Source: Cacajao melanocephalus (lineage: Eukaryota; Chordata; Mammalia; Primates; Pitheciidae). Taken from it: a stretch of 64,000 nucleotides of DNA. Made by a program: the position numbers and the translations under genes. Location of the stretch: the NCBI GenBank assembly GCA_963573385.1, contig CAUYLG010017864.1, positions 124,001-188,000 on the forward strand, given 5' to 3'. Under the pieces are notes generated by a model. It was not told the origin of the DNA. It worked only from the letters and a program-made list of their open reading frames with translations, and did no database searches. Positions 23,382 through 36,750 of this stretch are shown here, piece by piece; position 1 is the first letter of the stretch; each line of letters starts with the position of its first letter.

Positions 23382-25154
23382 TTAAGTACACAGACAAACC
23401 CAGTATCCTCTAATACTGTAATTTGGTGTGCAATCCACTCTTCATAGCTCTAGTATGAAGCCCAAAGACAAATATATCAAAAACAATAATATCTACAGCA
23501 ACCTGTTAAGAGATAAGAAACATGAGAATATGTAAACTGAAACAAAATAAAGTCAAAATGTGAGGGTCCCCACATTTGCAGTTAATGAGTTAGAGAGTTT
23601 TTTCATTTTTCTTGATTTGTTTGTTTCTATTCTTTTCTTTGTAATCTAAGTTGTCATCTCTTTAAAATAACTTGTTATGTCTATAAGATGATTTTTGTAA
23701 GCCTCATGATAACCACAATGTGAAAAACCTATAATAGATTAACTTTTTACAAAAAGCAACAAATTAAAATATACTACAAGAGAAAATGACCAATAAGAAA
23801 GACAATAAGAAAGAGAAGAGTTTCAAAACAACCAGAAAACAGGCAACAAAATGTTACTAGTAAGTCTTTACTTACTAATAAAAATACTGAACTAAATAGA
23901 CTCAATTTGCCAATTAAAAGCCATAAAGTGGCTAAATGGATAAAGAGACATCCGAAATATGTGCTACCTATCAGAACCTACTTCACCTATAATGACACAC
24001 ATAGACTGAAAGTGAAGGAGTGAAAAAATATATTGCATGCTACTGGACACCAAAACAGAACAGTAACAGGTATACTTACATCAAGCAAAACAGACTACCA
24101 GTCCAAGAGACAAGGCCACTATATATGATAAAAGAGACAATTCAGCAAGAGAATATATCCATGCACCCAATATTAGAGCTCCAAGTATATAAAGCAAACA
24201 TTAATAGATCTAAAGGGAGAGACAGATTTCAATGCAGTAACAGTAGATGACTTCAACAACCCACTCTCAGCAATGGACATATTAAACTACACACTAGACC
24301 AAATAAGCTAACTGACAATAACAGATAATTTAAACCAATGAATGCAGGATACACCTTCTTTTCATCAGCATAGGGGACATTCTGAAGAATAGATATTATC
24401 TTAGGCTACAAAAAAAGTCTCAACAAATTCAAAAAAGTAGAAATCATCTCAAGTATTTTTTCTTATCTCAATGAAATAAAACTAGAAATCAATAATAAAA
24501 GAAACTTCAGAAAATACACAAACACATAAAAATTAACAGTGCACTCTTGAACAACAAAAGGGTCAACTAAGAAATTTTAAAATTTCTTGAAACAACGAAA
24601 ATGGACATACAACATACCAAAACATGGGATGCAGCAAAAGCAATAGTAAGAAGGAAGTTTATAGCAATAAAAGCCTATGTCATAAAAGCAAAAAGACTTC
24701 AAATAAATAACCTAACAATGCACCTCAAAGAACTAGAAAAGCAAGAGCAAGCCAAACTCAAGAATAGTAGAAGGGAAAAAATACTAAAGATCAGAGTAGA
24801 AATAAATGAAATCGAGACTAAAAAATACAGAAGATAAACAAAATTAAAAGTCTATTTTTTAAAGATAAAAATGACAAACCTTTAGCTAGACTAAGAAAAA
24901 AGAAAAGACCCAAATAAATAAAATCACAAATGAAAAAGGAGACATAATAGCTAAGAACACAGAAATACAAAGATCATTATAGATTATTATGAGCAACCAT
25001 ACAGCAATAAATTGAAAAATTTAGATGAATTGGATAAATTCCTGGACACATAAAACCTACTAAGATTGAACCATAAACAGAAAACCTCAACAAAGTAATA
25101 ACGAGTAATGAGATCAAAGCCTTAATAAAAAATCTTCCATCAAAGAAAAGCCCA

Positions 25155-25458
<304 letters not shown>

Positions 25459-27985
25459 GTCATTTTTAAAAAGCCATAACTTGATGGCTTTACTACTGAA
25501 TTCAATCAAACATTCAAAGAACTAATATCAATTCTATTCAAATTCTTCAAAAAATGTAAAGAGGAGGGAATCCTTCTAAACTCATTCTGTGAGGCCAGCA
25601 TTACCCTGATATTAAAATGATACTAAATTCAGACAAGGACACAAAAAGGAAAAAGGAAAAAAACTGCAGACTAGTACTGCTGATAAATATAGATGCAAAA
25701 ATTCTCAACAAAAACTAGCAAACTGACTTCAGCCACTCATCAAAAAGATCATTCACCATGATCAAGTGGGATTCATCCCAGGGATACAAGAATGGTTCCA
25801 CATACGCAAACAAACCAATAAATATGATACATCACATTAACAGAACCAAGAACAAAAACCAAATAGTCATTTCAATAGATGTTGAAAAAATATTTAATAA
25901 AATTTAGCATCATTTTATGAGAAAAAATAATCCCACAAACTGGGTATAGAAGGAACGTATCTCAAAATAATGAAGGTCACATTGACAAATCCACAGCTAA
26001 CTGATCACACTGAACAGGGAAAAATTAAAATCCCTTCCTCTAAGATGTGCAACAAGACAAGGATGCCAACTTTCACCACTTTTATTCAATGTAGTACTGG
26101 AAATCCTGGCCAGAGCAATTAGGCAAAAGAGAAAAATAAAGGGTATTTAAATTGAGAGGAAGAAGTCACAATAGCGTTGTTTGCAGTTGACATGACCTTG
26201 TACTTAGAAAATCCTAAAGAATCCACCAAAAAAAAATTGATTAGAACTGATAAACAAATTCAGTAAAGTTGCAGGACAAAAAAATCAACATACAAAAATC
26301 AACAGCACTTATATACCCCAGAAATCAAGAAAGTAATCCCATTTACAATAGCTACAAAAATATAAAATACTTAGGACTCGATCTAAACAAAAAAGTAAAG
26401 ATCTCTACAAGAAAAACTATAAAATTCTGAAGAAAGAAATTGAAAAGGAAATGCAAACATGGAAAGACAGTCCAGTTCAAGGATTGGAAGAATTAATATT
26501 GTTAAAATGACTATTCCTCTCAAAGCAATTTGCCAATTCAATGCAATCCTATCAAAATACCAATGACATTACAAAAATAGAAAAAAGAATCCTAAAATTC
26601 ATAAGGAACCACAGAAGACCCCCAATACTCAAAGCAATCCTGAGTGAAAAAAAAGAAAGCTGGAAGCATGACATTACCTGATTTCAAAATATACTACAAT
26701 GCTATCTACAGTAAGCAAATTATAATGGTATTGGCATAAAAACAGATATGTAGACCAACAGAACAGAATAAAGAACCTAGATATAAATTCACACATTTAT
26801 AACCAACTCATTTTCAACAAAGGTACCCAGAACATGCAATGAGGCAAGGACAGTTTCTTCAATATATGATGCTGGGAAAACTGAATAACCATATGTAGAA
26901 GAAAAAGACTAGATCCCTATCTCTTCCCATATACAAAATTCAAACAAAATCAATTAACTACTTAAATCTAAGACCTGAAACTATAAAATTATTAGAAGAA
27001 ACTATTGGGGAAATGCTCCAGGGCATTGGTCTGGGCAAAGATTATTTGTATAAGACCTCAAAAGCACAGGCAGCTAAAGCAAAAATCAACAAATAGGATT
27101 ATCAAGCTAAAAAGCTTCTGCATAGCAAAGGAAATCGTCAACAAAATGAAGACATAATCCATAGAAGGAGAGAAAATATTTGCAAACTATTAATCTGACA
27201 AGGGATGAATAGCTAGAATATATAAAAACCTCAAACTACACAATAGCAAAAAAACAAATAATCCAATTTTTAAATGGGTAAAATACCTACATACAAATAT
27301 CTCAAAAGAAAATATACAAATGGCCAGCAGGTATATGAAAAAATGCTCAACATCACTAATTATCAGAGAAATGCAAACCAAAACCACAACATGATATCAT
27401 TTCACCCCAGTTAAAATTGATTTTATCAAAAATATGAGGAATAATGAATGCTAACAAGGAAGTGGAGAAATGGGAATTCTTGTACACTGTGTTTGGGAAT
27501 GTAAATTAGTACAGCCAGTATAACAATTGTAGGGAGTTCCTTCAAAAAACTGAAAATAGAACTACCACATGATACAGCAATTCTGCTACTGGGTGTATAT
27601 CTAAAAGAAAGGAAATCAGTATATTGAAGAGATGTTTGCACTCCTATGTCTATTGCAACATTATTCACAATAACAAAAATATGGAATAACCTAAGTCAGT
27701 CCCCATCAATGGATAAAGAAAATGTGGTATATATAAGCAGTGGAATGCTATTCAGCTGTAAAAAGAATGAAATTCTGTCATTTGCAGCAACATAGATGGA
27801 ACTGAAGGTCATTATGTGAATGAAGTAAGTCAAGGACAGAAAGACAAATATCACATGTTCTCATTCATATGTGGGAGCTAAAACAGTGAATTTCATAAAG
27901 ATAGAGAGCAAATTGGTGGTTACCAGAGGCTGGGAAGGGTAGTGAGTAAGGAGGAGATGAAGAGAGGTTGATTAATGGTTGAAAA

Positions 27986-28261
27986 CAAGGAATAAGGTAA
28001 CCATTAATGGAACAAATGAGAGGAAGACAATATGAAAGCAGATTTCATTCCAGTAAACATTTTTTTAAAAATGTTAACACTAAGTGAACTACTTTTGTGA
28101 TTTCCCTGTCACAAAAAAAAATTAATGGTAATAATAGCAGCTAAACAGTAATTATTCCAGTACAAGCACTGCATCAAATCCTTTACTTGTGTTGTAATTT
28201 AGTCCTAGCAATATTTTATGCAAACATACCAGAAATCATCTTTACAGATACTTTCTTATTA
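27986..28261. other. Non-coding spacer after the L1
   Basis: A possible MIR remnant near 28120-28250 is too diverged to call. No exon. Confidence 0.35.
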
Positions 28262-28565
28262 TTATTATTATTTTCTAATTTTTGAGATGAATTCTCATTC
28301 TGTCGCCCAGGCTGGAGTGCAGTTACACAATCTCAACTCACTGCAGTCTCTGACTGCCAGGTTCCAGTGATTTTCCTGCCTCAGCCTTCCGAGTAGCTGG
28401 GATAACAGGCATGCACCACCATATTGGGCTAATTTTTGTACTTTTAGTAGAGACGGGGTTTCACCATGTTGGCCAGGCTAGTCTCAAACTCTTGACCTCA
28501 GGAGATCCACCCACCTTGGTCTCCCAAAGCACTAGAATTACAGGTGTGAGCCATCACACATGGCC
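28262..28565 (-). mobile_element. AluS-like element
   Basis: Reverse-strand full-length Alu whose tail has become a (TTA)n run at about 28255-28275. Flanks 'gatactttctta' and 'aatactttattta' may be a target-site duplication. Confidence 0.92.
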
Positions 28566-28779
28566 AATACTTTATTTAAATAAATATTTAACAACATCTA
28601 CCCAGTATAATGTAGTCTACAAAAGAAATCGCAAAGACACACAATATTTGCCTTTTAAAATGGTTTAACATATGTGCACATTAATATTTTCTATTTTATT
28701 TTCTTCTTTTATTAATTTTGTTTGCTATTATTATTCCTAAGTTGACTGCTTTATTTTTCAATCCTTTATTTTCTAAGAA

Positions 28780-29400
28780 AAATGCATTTTTAAACTACAA
28801 AATTTCTTCTGAGTATTGTTTTGACTATGTCCCATTTGTCTTGATAAGAGTTCTCATAATTTATCTCTAAATAGTTTTGCTTTGCTTTTATACCCAAGAA
28901 TGTAGAGGGATATTTTACACTTCCAAGTGGACAGATTTATTTGTGTGTGTTTATGTGGCTAACACTTTTGTTAATTTCCATTTTTATTGAATTGCACTTG
29001 GAGAATGCAACTCGTATGACCCCATTTACTTTAGAATTTTTGATATTTTCTCTGTGGCTCAACATATAAACTGATTTTGTAAATTTCTATATTTTTTTAA
29101 ATGTGTTATCTCTGTTGAAAACCAAGCTTTACATATATCTATGTGTATGTTATGCAAATGCTATTACTATGTAATACCTTCTTTTTGTGTATTTAGTCTT
29201 ATTTTTTATACATCATTAGGTTCTCCTTATATTTCTATCAGTTTTGTATATTTTGAAGTTGTCAGATTCATGAAGTTAAGTGACTCCTTAGTGAACTCTA
29301 CTTTTAATCAATATATCTCATTTTTCCTTTTATGCATTTGACCTTAAATTCCATTTTCTTTTATATTAATACTCTAATACTAGCTTATTTAAACTTAAAG
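28780..29400 (-). mobile_element. Very old LINE-1 fragment, antisense
   Basis: The text 'tttcttctgagtattgtttt', 'gactatgtcccatttgtctt', 'gaattgcacttggagaatgc' and 'ttttgtatattttgaagttg' follows the order of the antisense strand of L1 ORF2's endonuclease region, strongly diverged. An L1M or HAL1-type relic is likely. Confidence 0.5.
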
Positions 29401-30156
29401 TTTTGAATTGCATTATAGTCACAGAGTTCAATCTTGAAAATGTAAAATCATATTTAAAGAAGTTGCCTTTTCACTATGATATTCCCCAACCACAAAATTT
29501 CCCTCCCCAGACACAAGTGTTATCCACACATTGAATAAATATCAGGATTGGGATTTGGGCAGGGAAAGCAGACACGTGCTTGAGCCACCATCTTGATTCA
29601 GACTGTGAATATTATTCCAGTGGTATGAATGCAGCTAGAATACATTCTCTCGCATCAGCCTAGAGTTGCAAATTCACATGTTGGGCCCAAGGAGAATGTC
29701 TTGTGGTCTCTCTATCTTAGGCCCTGTGGTCTAGGGAAGCCATTCTGTATTCCAGAATCTGGGCCATTTTCTAGCTTGTTGGTGGTGAAGGAAAGAAGGA
29801 AGGGGATAGTGGGTGTGGAATCAAGGAAGTATTGACATGGATTTGGGGCCCTGAAATTACCCATTTTGAAGAAATTTGTTTCTTGAAATACCCACTCATG
29901 AGAGACTTTCTGATATTTCAAGACTGTTAGGCTCAACAAATCAATCAACCAATCAACAGTTTGGACTGATACTTAATGTCTTAATATGGGTAATCATTAT
30001 AGACACAAGCCAGTTCCTACTCTTGAGAATTTAAAATTTAGAGGCTAAAAATATTCGGAAAACAAATAATAACATGAGGAAACATAAAACCAAATGTATG
30101 CCTCAGGATGATGCTATTGGTCTTAGAAAAGTGGTAAATTCACAGAACTCCTATAT
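29401..30156. other. Single-copy non-coding DNA
   Basis: No exon recognisable. A weak ancient-repeat pattern lies near 29985-30110. Confidence 0.4.
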
Positions 30157-30222
30157 ACAGATGTGAGTTATATATATATATATATCTCACATCTGTTATA
30201 TATATATATATATATATATATA
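30157..30222. repeat. AT-rich palindrome and (TA)n repeat
   Basis: Arms acagatgtgag (30157-30167) and ctcacatctgt (30186-30196) are exact reverse complements around a self-complementary TA core. A second (TA)n run follows to about 30222. The whole can extrude as a cruciform. Confidence 0.95.
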
Positions 30223-32200
30223 ATTGATTTTTATTAGCTAACTGTGGACAGTTGTACCACAGACGAAGAATTAACTCCTCTCTTTCATTTATCATTTTCT
30301 TTTTTCCCCATTCTTGATCTTATTCAGTTTTCTTTTGATCTCTCTCCCCATCTCTTCTCTTTCTTTCTTCACTATCCTTCTCCCACAAATTCTAATGAAG
30401 TATTCTCAACAAGCATTCTGAACAACCCCTCCTCTGTGGGCCTCCCTCCTGAGAAATTAGGTGGCTGTGTCAATGCCTCTGATGCCTATTTTTACACTTG
30501 TGTTTGTCCGGAGTCTGACGTGGTTTATCACAGTCTCTCCAAAGGCCTATTGTTCAGCACTTCAAGAAGAATGTTGTTATATTGACTGTTAGTGCGTCAG
30601 CCCGGCTCTCTCTGGAGGAGCTCTTGGATGAAATTAGATAATTTCCATTAGGAGACCGTGCATTATTAGTCCCCGGTGCCAAACTGGAGAATGAGCCAAG
30701 ATGACTATTTCTGGCCAGGCTCACCTCAGGAAGGAACCTTCTTGGCTTTAATGGGATTTTGCTATTGTTGGTTGCCTTCTGTTTGACACCAGGCCAGCCC
30801 AGGGTTGAAAATTGTTTAGAAAGCTGTATGAAATATAATAGAGCCCCAGCCATTTGCTGAGGCACATTCCTGCACAGTGTTTATTTTGAAGAAGGGAAAA
30901 AAATATATTGTCCTTGGCAGACAACAATTAAAAAAAAAAAAAGAAAGAAAGCAGTAACTTGAATCTCTGACCATATGCTTCTTGTTGCCAGTTGTGTTTA
31001 AAAACTCCCTGCTGGTATCAGAGAATTTCACACTAAAGTGATAAATCTTTTGTAATATTTATAAGCATCTTCATTACAGACCCAGGAAGATATTTGAAGT
31101 CATCAAGACTTTCAAGTTTGAGGCTGTTTTAAATGGGTGGATAATGAGGACAGGAAGACTGAAAGAATATTCCAGGCTCATAGTGGTCCCAGTCTAGGCA
31201 CCAGATGTCAAGTCAACAAAAATCCCTCTGCCCTTCTTTCTAGTAAAAACCTTTCTCACCTAATTCTAGGAGCTGAGTCTTTGTGAGCTGGTTGTGTTCT
31301 GAGCAGAGTTAATCAATAAAGCGGTGGAGGATGGTAGAAAAAAACTCATCTTCAGTCTTAATGACATTCTAAGGATCAGATTTTGATCAGAGTTGTGGTG
31401 GGAGTTTTGGGCTTTTGGCTTTTTGATTCAATAAAAGCTGGCTCACCATCAGAGTTGACTATAGAGCAAAAGTTGTATCTGTTTTGGCATTGCTACTGCA
31501 AGAAATGTCTAGGAATATTGAAATGTTGGCACTTTTGAATGAGACTGAAAATTGTTTTCCCTAAATTGCTTTCTTACAAATGTGCTTAATGTTGCAGGCT
31601 TCGCCTTATTTTATTGTCCAGTCCCTTTGGGGCTAAGTGTGCATGCAAGAAAATGGTAAACAGAACAAGACAAAACAAAACCTAAGGTGGGGTCTCCAAT
31701 AGACAATCCTTGAAAAAGCAATTAAATTGTATTTATAAGAGTTCCTTCGTTGAATTAAAATGTTTCCCAAGACTGTTTAAAGATATGATCAAGTCAAGAA
31801 GCTAATTCCATCAATTGACATTTAGATGGCTTCTGACTTGTTTCCTCTTAGTTATTAGGCTTTAGCCTTGGCCTTTTCCCCTTTAGCTCTTTCAATAAAT
31901 AATATGCACAACTACGTCTTGACCGAACAACAATGGGGGAGAAGGGAAGCAGAGATAATTAAAAGCTAACTACCAAATCAACTTTAGAGACAAATGTCAC
32001 CTTTTTCCCATGAAATCTTTCATCAGAAACGCTGACCCATGGCCAAAAATCACTGATGGGTGGTGTGTGACCCCTGTACAAGAGGAAATGGAGACAGGCA
32101 ATTCCAAAATGCATGTGGCTCATATATATAGTAGACTCTTCTCTGGCTCTGCCTAGATAACGAGGTCCTGTTTTAACCTGAAGGAGACCAAAGCATCCAC
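30223..32200. other. Long repeat-free non-coding stretch, candidate conserved element near 30430-30900
   Basis: Nearly 2 kb without a recognisable interspersed repeat, unlike its surroundings. It lacks a coding frame with domain content. The segment 30590-30670 contains several TAAT/ATTA homeodomain-type cores ('gaaattagataatttccatt', 'gcattattagtcc') in a composition typical of developmental enhancers. A regulatory role is inference. Confidence 0.4.
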
Positions 32201-32221
32201 AATGCTAGGAATGAGTTTCGC

Positions 32222-32305
32222 ATGGCAGGCAGAATTCTAAGACGATCCTCAAATTGTTGCCCCATGGCAGGTGGAATTCTAAGATGATCCTCAAATTCTT
32301 GCTCC
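32222..32305. repeat. Two-copy 42-bp tandem duplication
   Basis: Units at 32222-32263 and 32264-32305 both start atggcagg and share 'ggaattctaagatgatcctc'-like sequence with a few substitutions. The duplication lies at the start of the MLT1-like LTR. Confidence 0.9.
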
Positions 32306-32529
32306 ATGGTGTACTTGCTGTATATTTTCCCTTCCCATGAGTGTGGGCAAGTCTTGTGAATAGAGTGGGATATCATTCCGGTGATTAGTCTACCTTATAT
32401 AGCAAAAACGAAGAGATTTTGCAGATGTAATTGAGATCCCAAATCAGTTGATTTTGAGTGAACCAAAAAAGAAGTTATCTTGCAAGGGTTTGACTTAATC
32501 AAATGAAAGTCCTTAAAGGAAAGAGGCAG

Positions 32530-32887
32530 TGCCTTAGACCCTTGGAGCTGCTATAGCAAAGTACCACAGACAGAGTGGCTTTTAAACAACAGAAACTTAT
32601 TTCTCACAGTACTAGAGGATGGAAGTCCAAAGTCAGACTGCTGGCATGGTGAGGTTCTGGTGAGGGCTCTCTTCCTGTTTTGTAGACAGCTGCCTTCTCA
32701 AATGGCAGAAAGAGAACTAAAGAGCTCTCTGGAGTCCCTTTTATAGAGGCACTAATCCCGTTAATGAGGGCTCTATCCTCATGGCCTAATAACCTCTCAA
32801 AGGCCCCATCTCTGAATACAATTACATTGGGGGTTAGGATTTCAACATACAGATTTGGGGGAGAACACAAACATTCAGTCCATAACA
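32530..32887 (-). mobile_element. MaLR LTR (MLT1/MST-like), antisense, nested
   Basis: Read on the minus strand it starts tgttatggactgaatgtttg and follows the MaLR LTR order ('aaatcctaacccccaatgta', 'gagccctcattaacgggatt', 'gtgagaaataagtttctgtt') to its end near 32530. It interrupts the LTR described at 32221-33213 in the opposite orientation, and is therefore younger. Confidence 0.85.
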
Positions 32888-33213
32888 GACGCTCTCCTGC
32901 GGTCTTTTAAAAAGCAAACAGCCATGTTGTCAACTGCCTCTGGAGGGAGGCAGCATCTAGGAGTTGGGGACCTCAGTCCTACCATTGGGAGGAATTGAAT
33001 TCTGCCAACACCTTTTATGAGCTTAGAAGTGGAGCCCAAGCTCCAGATGAGAATGCAGCTGGCCAACACTTTGTGCCTGGTGAGACTCTGAGCAGAGGAC
33101 CTAGTTAAGCCATGCCCAGATGCTTGAATGCTGAAGCCATGATATAGTAATATATGTTGTTTTACACCACTAAACTTGCTGTAATTTGTCACACTGCAAT
33201 AGATGACTAATAC

Positions 33214-33524
33214 AACCACCGTGCGGACAACTTGACCAGTTCTGAAGGGCTGAAAGCTCTGCCTGAGTCTGTTGATGCTGCTGGACTCCAGATGGCAGTT
33301 TTGCCGTGGGCTTGAACCTACAGGGGGCTGAGGGCTTTTCAGAGACTGTGCCTGAGATCTCTCAATTGCCTTCAGCTGGATGTGGCTGGCCGCCCGCGGT
33401 TCCTGAGGTCCTGAGGAAGCATTGGCTATTTTCTACTTGAGGTAGCCTTGTGGAGAATAGACATGACACAGTATGAGGCCACACCAGTCTGGGCAGGGAA
33501 GCAAGCGCCTTTTGGTATTTATTA
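33214..33524. other. Single-copy non-coding DNA, moderately GC-rich
   Basis: No recognisable repeat or exon. Confidence 0.4.
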
Positions 33525-33665
33525 GCCATGTAACTTGGTGTGTCAAAGGGAGGTGATAATATAATTTTTAGAGTTATTTATAGAGGTAAATAAATAATCT
33601 ATATGAAACACCTAACCCAGAGACTGGAATATAACATGTGCTAAATCCATAAATTTTCTTTAAAA
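33525..33665 (+). repeat. MIR-like fragment
   Basis: Sense-orientation MIR 3' half: 'agccatgtaacttggtgtgt', then 'gaaacacctaacccagagac' and a 'gtgctaaatccataaatttt' ending. Strongly diverged. Confidence 0.5.
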
Positions 33666-33689
33666 TTTGGCATAAGTGCTGTTGGACAG

Positions 33690-33885
33690 CTTTAGTTCAA
33701 TTCTGCCTCTGGTGCATGCTAGTATGTTACTTAACTGCTCTCCGCTTCCACATGATCATGAATAAAATGAAGATCGCATTCGTACTTTATGTGTACAGTT
33801 GTAAGTATTAAATAAAATAATTCAAGTAACGCCCTTATCTGCATGGCACACAGTAATGTTAATTTGTGTTGTTATTATCCCTTCA
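33690..33885 (+). repeat. MIR SINE
   Basis: Sense-orientation MIR: 'ttcaattctgcctctggtgc', 'tatgttacttaactgctctc', 'aataaaatgaagatcgcatt' and the terminal 'gcatggcacacagtaatg' block are in consensus order. Confidence 0.72.
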
Positions 33886-33984
33886 CTCCCAATTCCCGAA
33901 CTGGAATTCTTCACTACCCCTTCCATAGTCTCATGAATTGACTGGATTTCTAAGATAGCACTTCTCATAGTCTCAGATGCCTGT

Positions 33985-34140
33985 ACTGTAAGAAGTTGTA
34001 TGCATTTCTTTCTCTCCCACTCTACTTTTCACTTTATGAGGCTGGAACCTTTATTGATCTATTTCTACAAGACACCCAGAGCCTTGTCCATCAACTTCCA
34101 TGTAGTAGATGATCAAAAGCATTAACTTGACTGAATTTTG
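33985..34140 (+). repeat. Possible L2 3' fragment
   Basis: The blocks 'ttatgaggctggaaccttta' and 'cagagccttgtccatcaact' resemble the last part of L2. Short and diverged. Confidence 0.4.
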
Positions 34141-35195
34141 AATTAAATCAGAGATAATGGCAGATAGGTGCTACTTATGTACCCCAAGAAATGGCAGTGA
34201 CCTCATAGGATCATTTGCTCTTTTCTTCTTGGTAAATCAAGTCGGACCAGATCAATCTATCCCTAGCTTTGGTTGAAATAGCCCTACATAAAGGGTTGTT
34301 CATATCATTCATCAGTCGACCAACTGAGCATTTATTTGCTGGAAGATGTACATCTATAGTATCTAGTAGATGCTTTGGTGGTACAAACCAAGAGGCAGAA
34401 GCCAGATTCCTGTTCTCAGAAACCTCCATGATAAGGCAGGGAACAGTGTCCTAGTCCAGAACTCCTTTTACTCTAACACTGCCCCTGCCCCAGCTCTGCT
34501 CATACCTTCTCCTCTGAACTCAGGAAAGACTCCCCGAAACAGCTGCTCCCCATCCTCAGCCACATGACCCTCACATAATTAAGACCCATTACTGAATCAC
34601 CCCTCAGCCCTTGCCTCACTTAGGCTGTGCCTGGAAAGCAAGGATATTGATGATGACCTGCCTAGTAGGGCGACTGTGAGAAATAACTCATTAAAATGGC
34701 TGCACAGTGCAATGAAAAGGCCAGAGAATAAGATCAAGCAGCTCTCCCTGGCACTCCATTCATTTTCAAGGGAAAACAATTCCGGATCAGAGCTATAAAA
34801 AGAATGCCAAAGATAAAGCGGAGCCTCTCTCCCCACCTTGGGCTATTTGTTTTCAATGAGGACCCAGGCACTTGCCTGCCTCCTTTTCAGCCTTTATCAC
34901 AGCACATTTCTCATCTGTTCTTTTACTCATGCTGGGTCATTTTCATTGTCTCCTGCTCAGAAATGTTTGATAAGAATCTAGCTGAGTGGCATTAGGAAAA
35001 TCCGCTGTTCAACAAAGGAACCTGCCATTGTGCCCTGTGCACTTCAAAGCTCTCACAATATCTTATTTTTATTGTTTCTTTATGTTTTTCAAAAGTACGA
35101 ACAATGTGGTTTGCGTCCTAGACCATCTGTGGGAAAATATATTTCTCATTAGTTGGATCCTGACCTGCTGATGACTGAAGAAAACATATAGTAAT
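34141..35195. other. Mostly repeat-free non-coding DNA
   Basis: A weak ancient-repeat pattern at about 34290-34430 is followed by about 0.75 kb (34440-35195) without any recognisable repeat. Open frames up to 79 codons overlap on both strands and lack domains. Confidence 0.4.
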
Positions 35196-35311
35196 TCATG
35201 TTAAGATTTGTAAAAATGCCTAACAATTTTTTCTTCTTCTAGAGTATAATAGCACTGATTGTACTCTAGAAGAAAAAAAATTGTTAAGTATTTTTACAAA
35301 TCTTAACATGA
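35196..35311. repeat. Near-perfect inverted repeat, 51/50-bp arms, 15-nt loop
   Basis: Left arm 35196-35246 (starts tcatgttaagatttg) and right arm 35262-35311 are reverse complements at about 92% identity, with differences at two sites in the middle and in the T/A-run length. The loop 35247-35261 is taatagcactgattg. It is not MADE1, the common primate 80-bp MITE. It is either a template-switch product or a DNA-transposon MITE I do not recognise. Confidence 0.95.
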
Positions 35312-36119
35312 TATAACTGAGAGTGTAACAAATGCAAAGTATTATGATAGGCCTGAGGGGAGAAGAAAGAGCATATATTTTTGGTAGGCAGGGCCTGACA
35401 TATCCACCAGGTACTACAGAAAAGGACAGTAAAAAGGGACCAGTGAATGGTATGGACAGACTTCACAATTATGAGGATTACTCTTAACAGTATGGCTTGT
35501 TTAACAAGTTCGAGTTAGTCAAAACAAAATTGCTAATACATTACAGAGAACAAGAATTAAAGGAAATTCTCCAAACGGCAAGGAGGCATACATTGAAGGG
35601 AAATGGTAAAGTGGCTTCCTGTGATTCGTTCATAGAAGCAGAATTAATATTGTGCAAACTCAGCAAAAAGTAGTTATTCTGGACTTTCCTCATCTCAAAT
35701 ACTATCCTTGGCCTTCTTCAATGACATACTAACACTCACTCTTCGGGGTTAGTTTCCTGGACTATAAGGTGAGGACAGAGGATGTTCCTAGTTCCTACTT
35801 TGTTCAAACTATTTTCCCAGCATCTAGCAAGGTGCCTAGTGCACAGGCATGTTTGTATTTTATGAATGGATCAAATAAAAACCTGAGTCTAAGGGGCATC
35901 TTGAAAGGAACTCTACATTATGTTTCCTTTTTTTTATCAACTCCTATTTTTGGGACACCAGTGGCAAGTATTTAATCATATTTTTCAGTCCACATCATAT
36001 CATCATCATCCCTGGCAAGGCTCCTTTCTTATGTTACTTTATAATTTTCTCCTTTTATTCTTCCAGCCTGATTTTCTTTCATTTCTATCCCATAAGCACC
36101 CACTCCTGGGTATCTAATT
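35312..36119. other. Single-copy non-coding DNA
   Basis: A faint MIR-like pattern (+) lies at about 35735-35870 ('ctggactataaggtgaggac' ... 'aaggtgcctagtgcacaggc'). No exon. Confidence 0.4.
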
Positions 36120-36734
<615 letters not shown>

Positions 36735-36750
36735 AACTCCTCACTATTTC

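Larger units (their letters stand above)
32221..33213 (+). mobile_element. MLT1-type MaLR LTR, split by another MaLR LTR
   Basis: Left part 32221-32529 ('ggcaggcagaattctaagac', then 'agagattttgcagatgtaat') and right part 32888-33213 ('ctgccaacaccttttatgag' ... 'ttgttttacaccactaaact' ... 'gatgactaatac') form one MLT1-like LTR once 32530-32887 is removed. A 42-bp direct duplication of its start is present (32222-32263 and 32264-32305). No internal genes are attached. Confidence 0.78.

Noticed and set aside
35196..35311. MADE1 MITE or a microRNA precursor
   Set aside because: The sequence differs from MADE1, and nothing in the DNA alone shows transcription; kept only as an inverted repeat.
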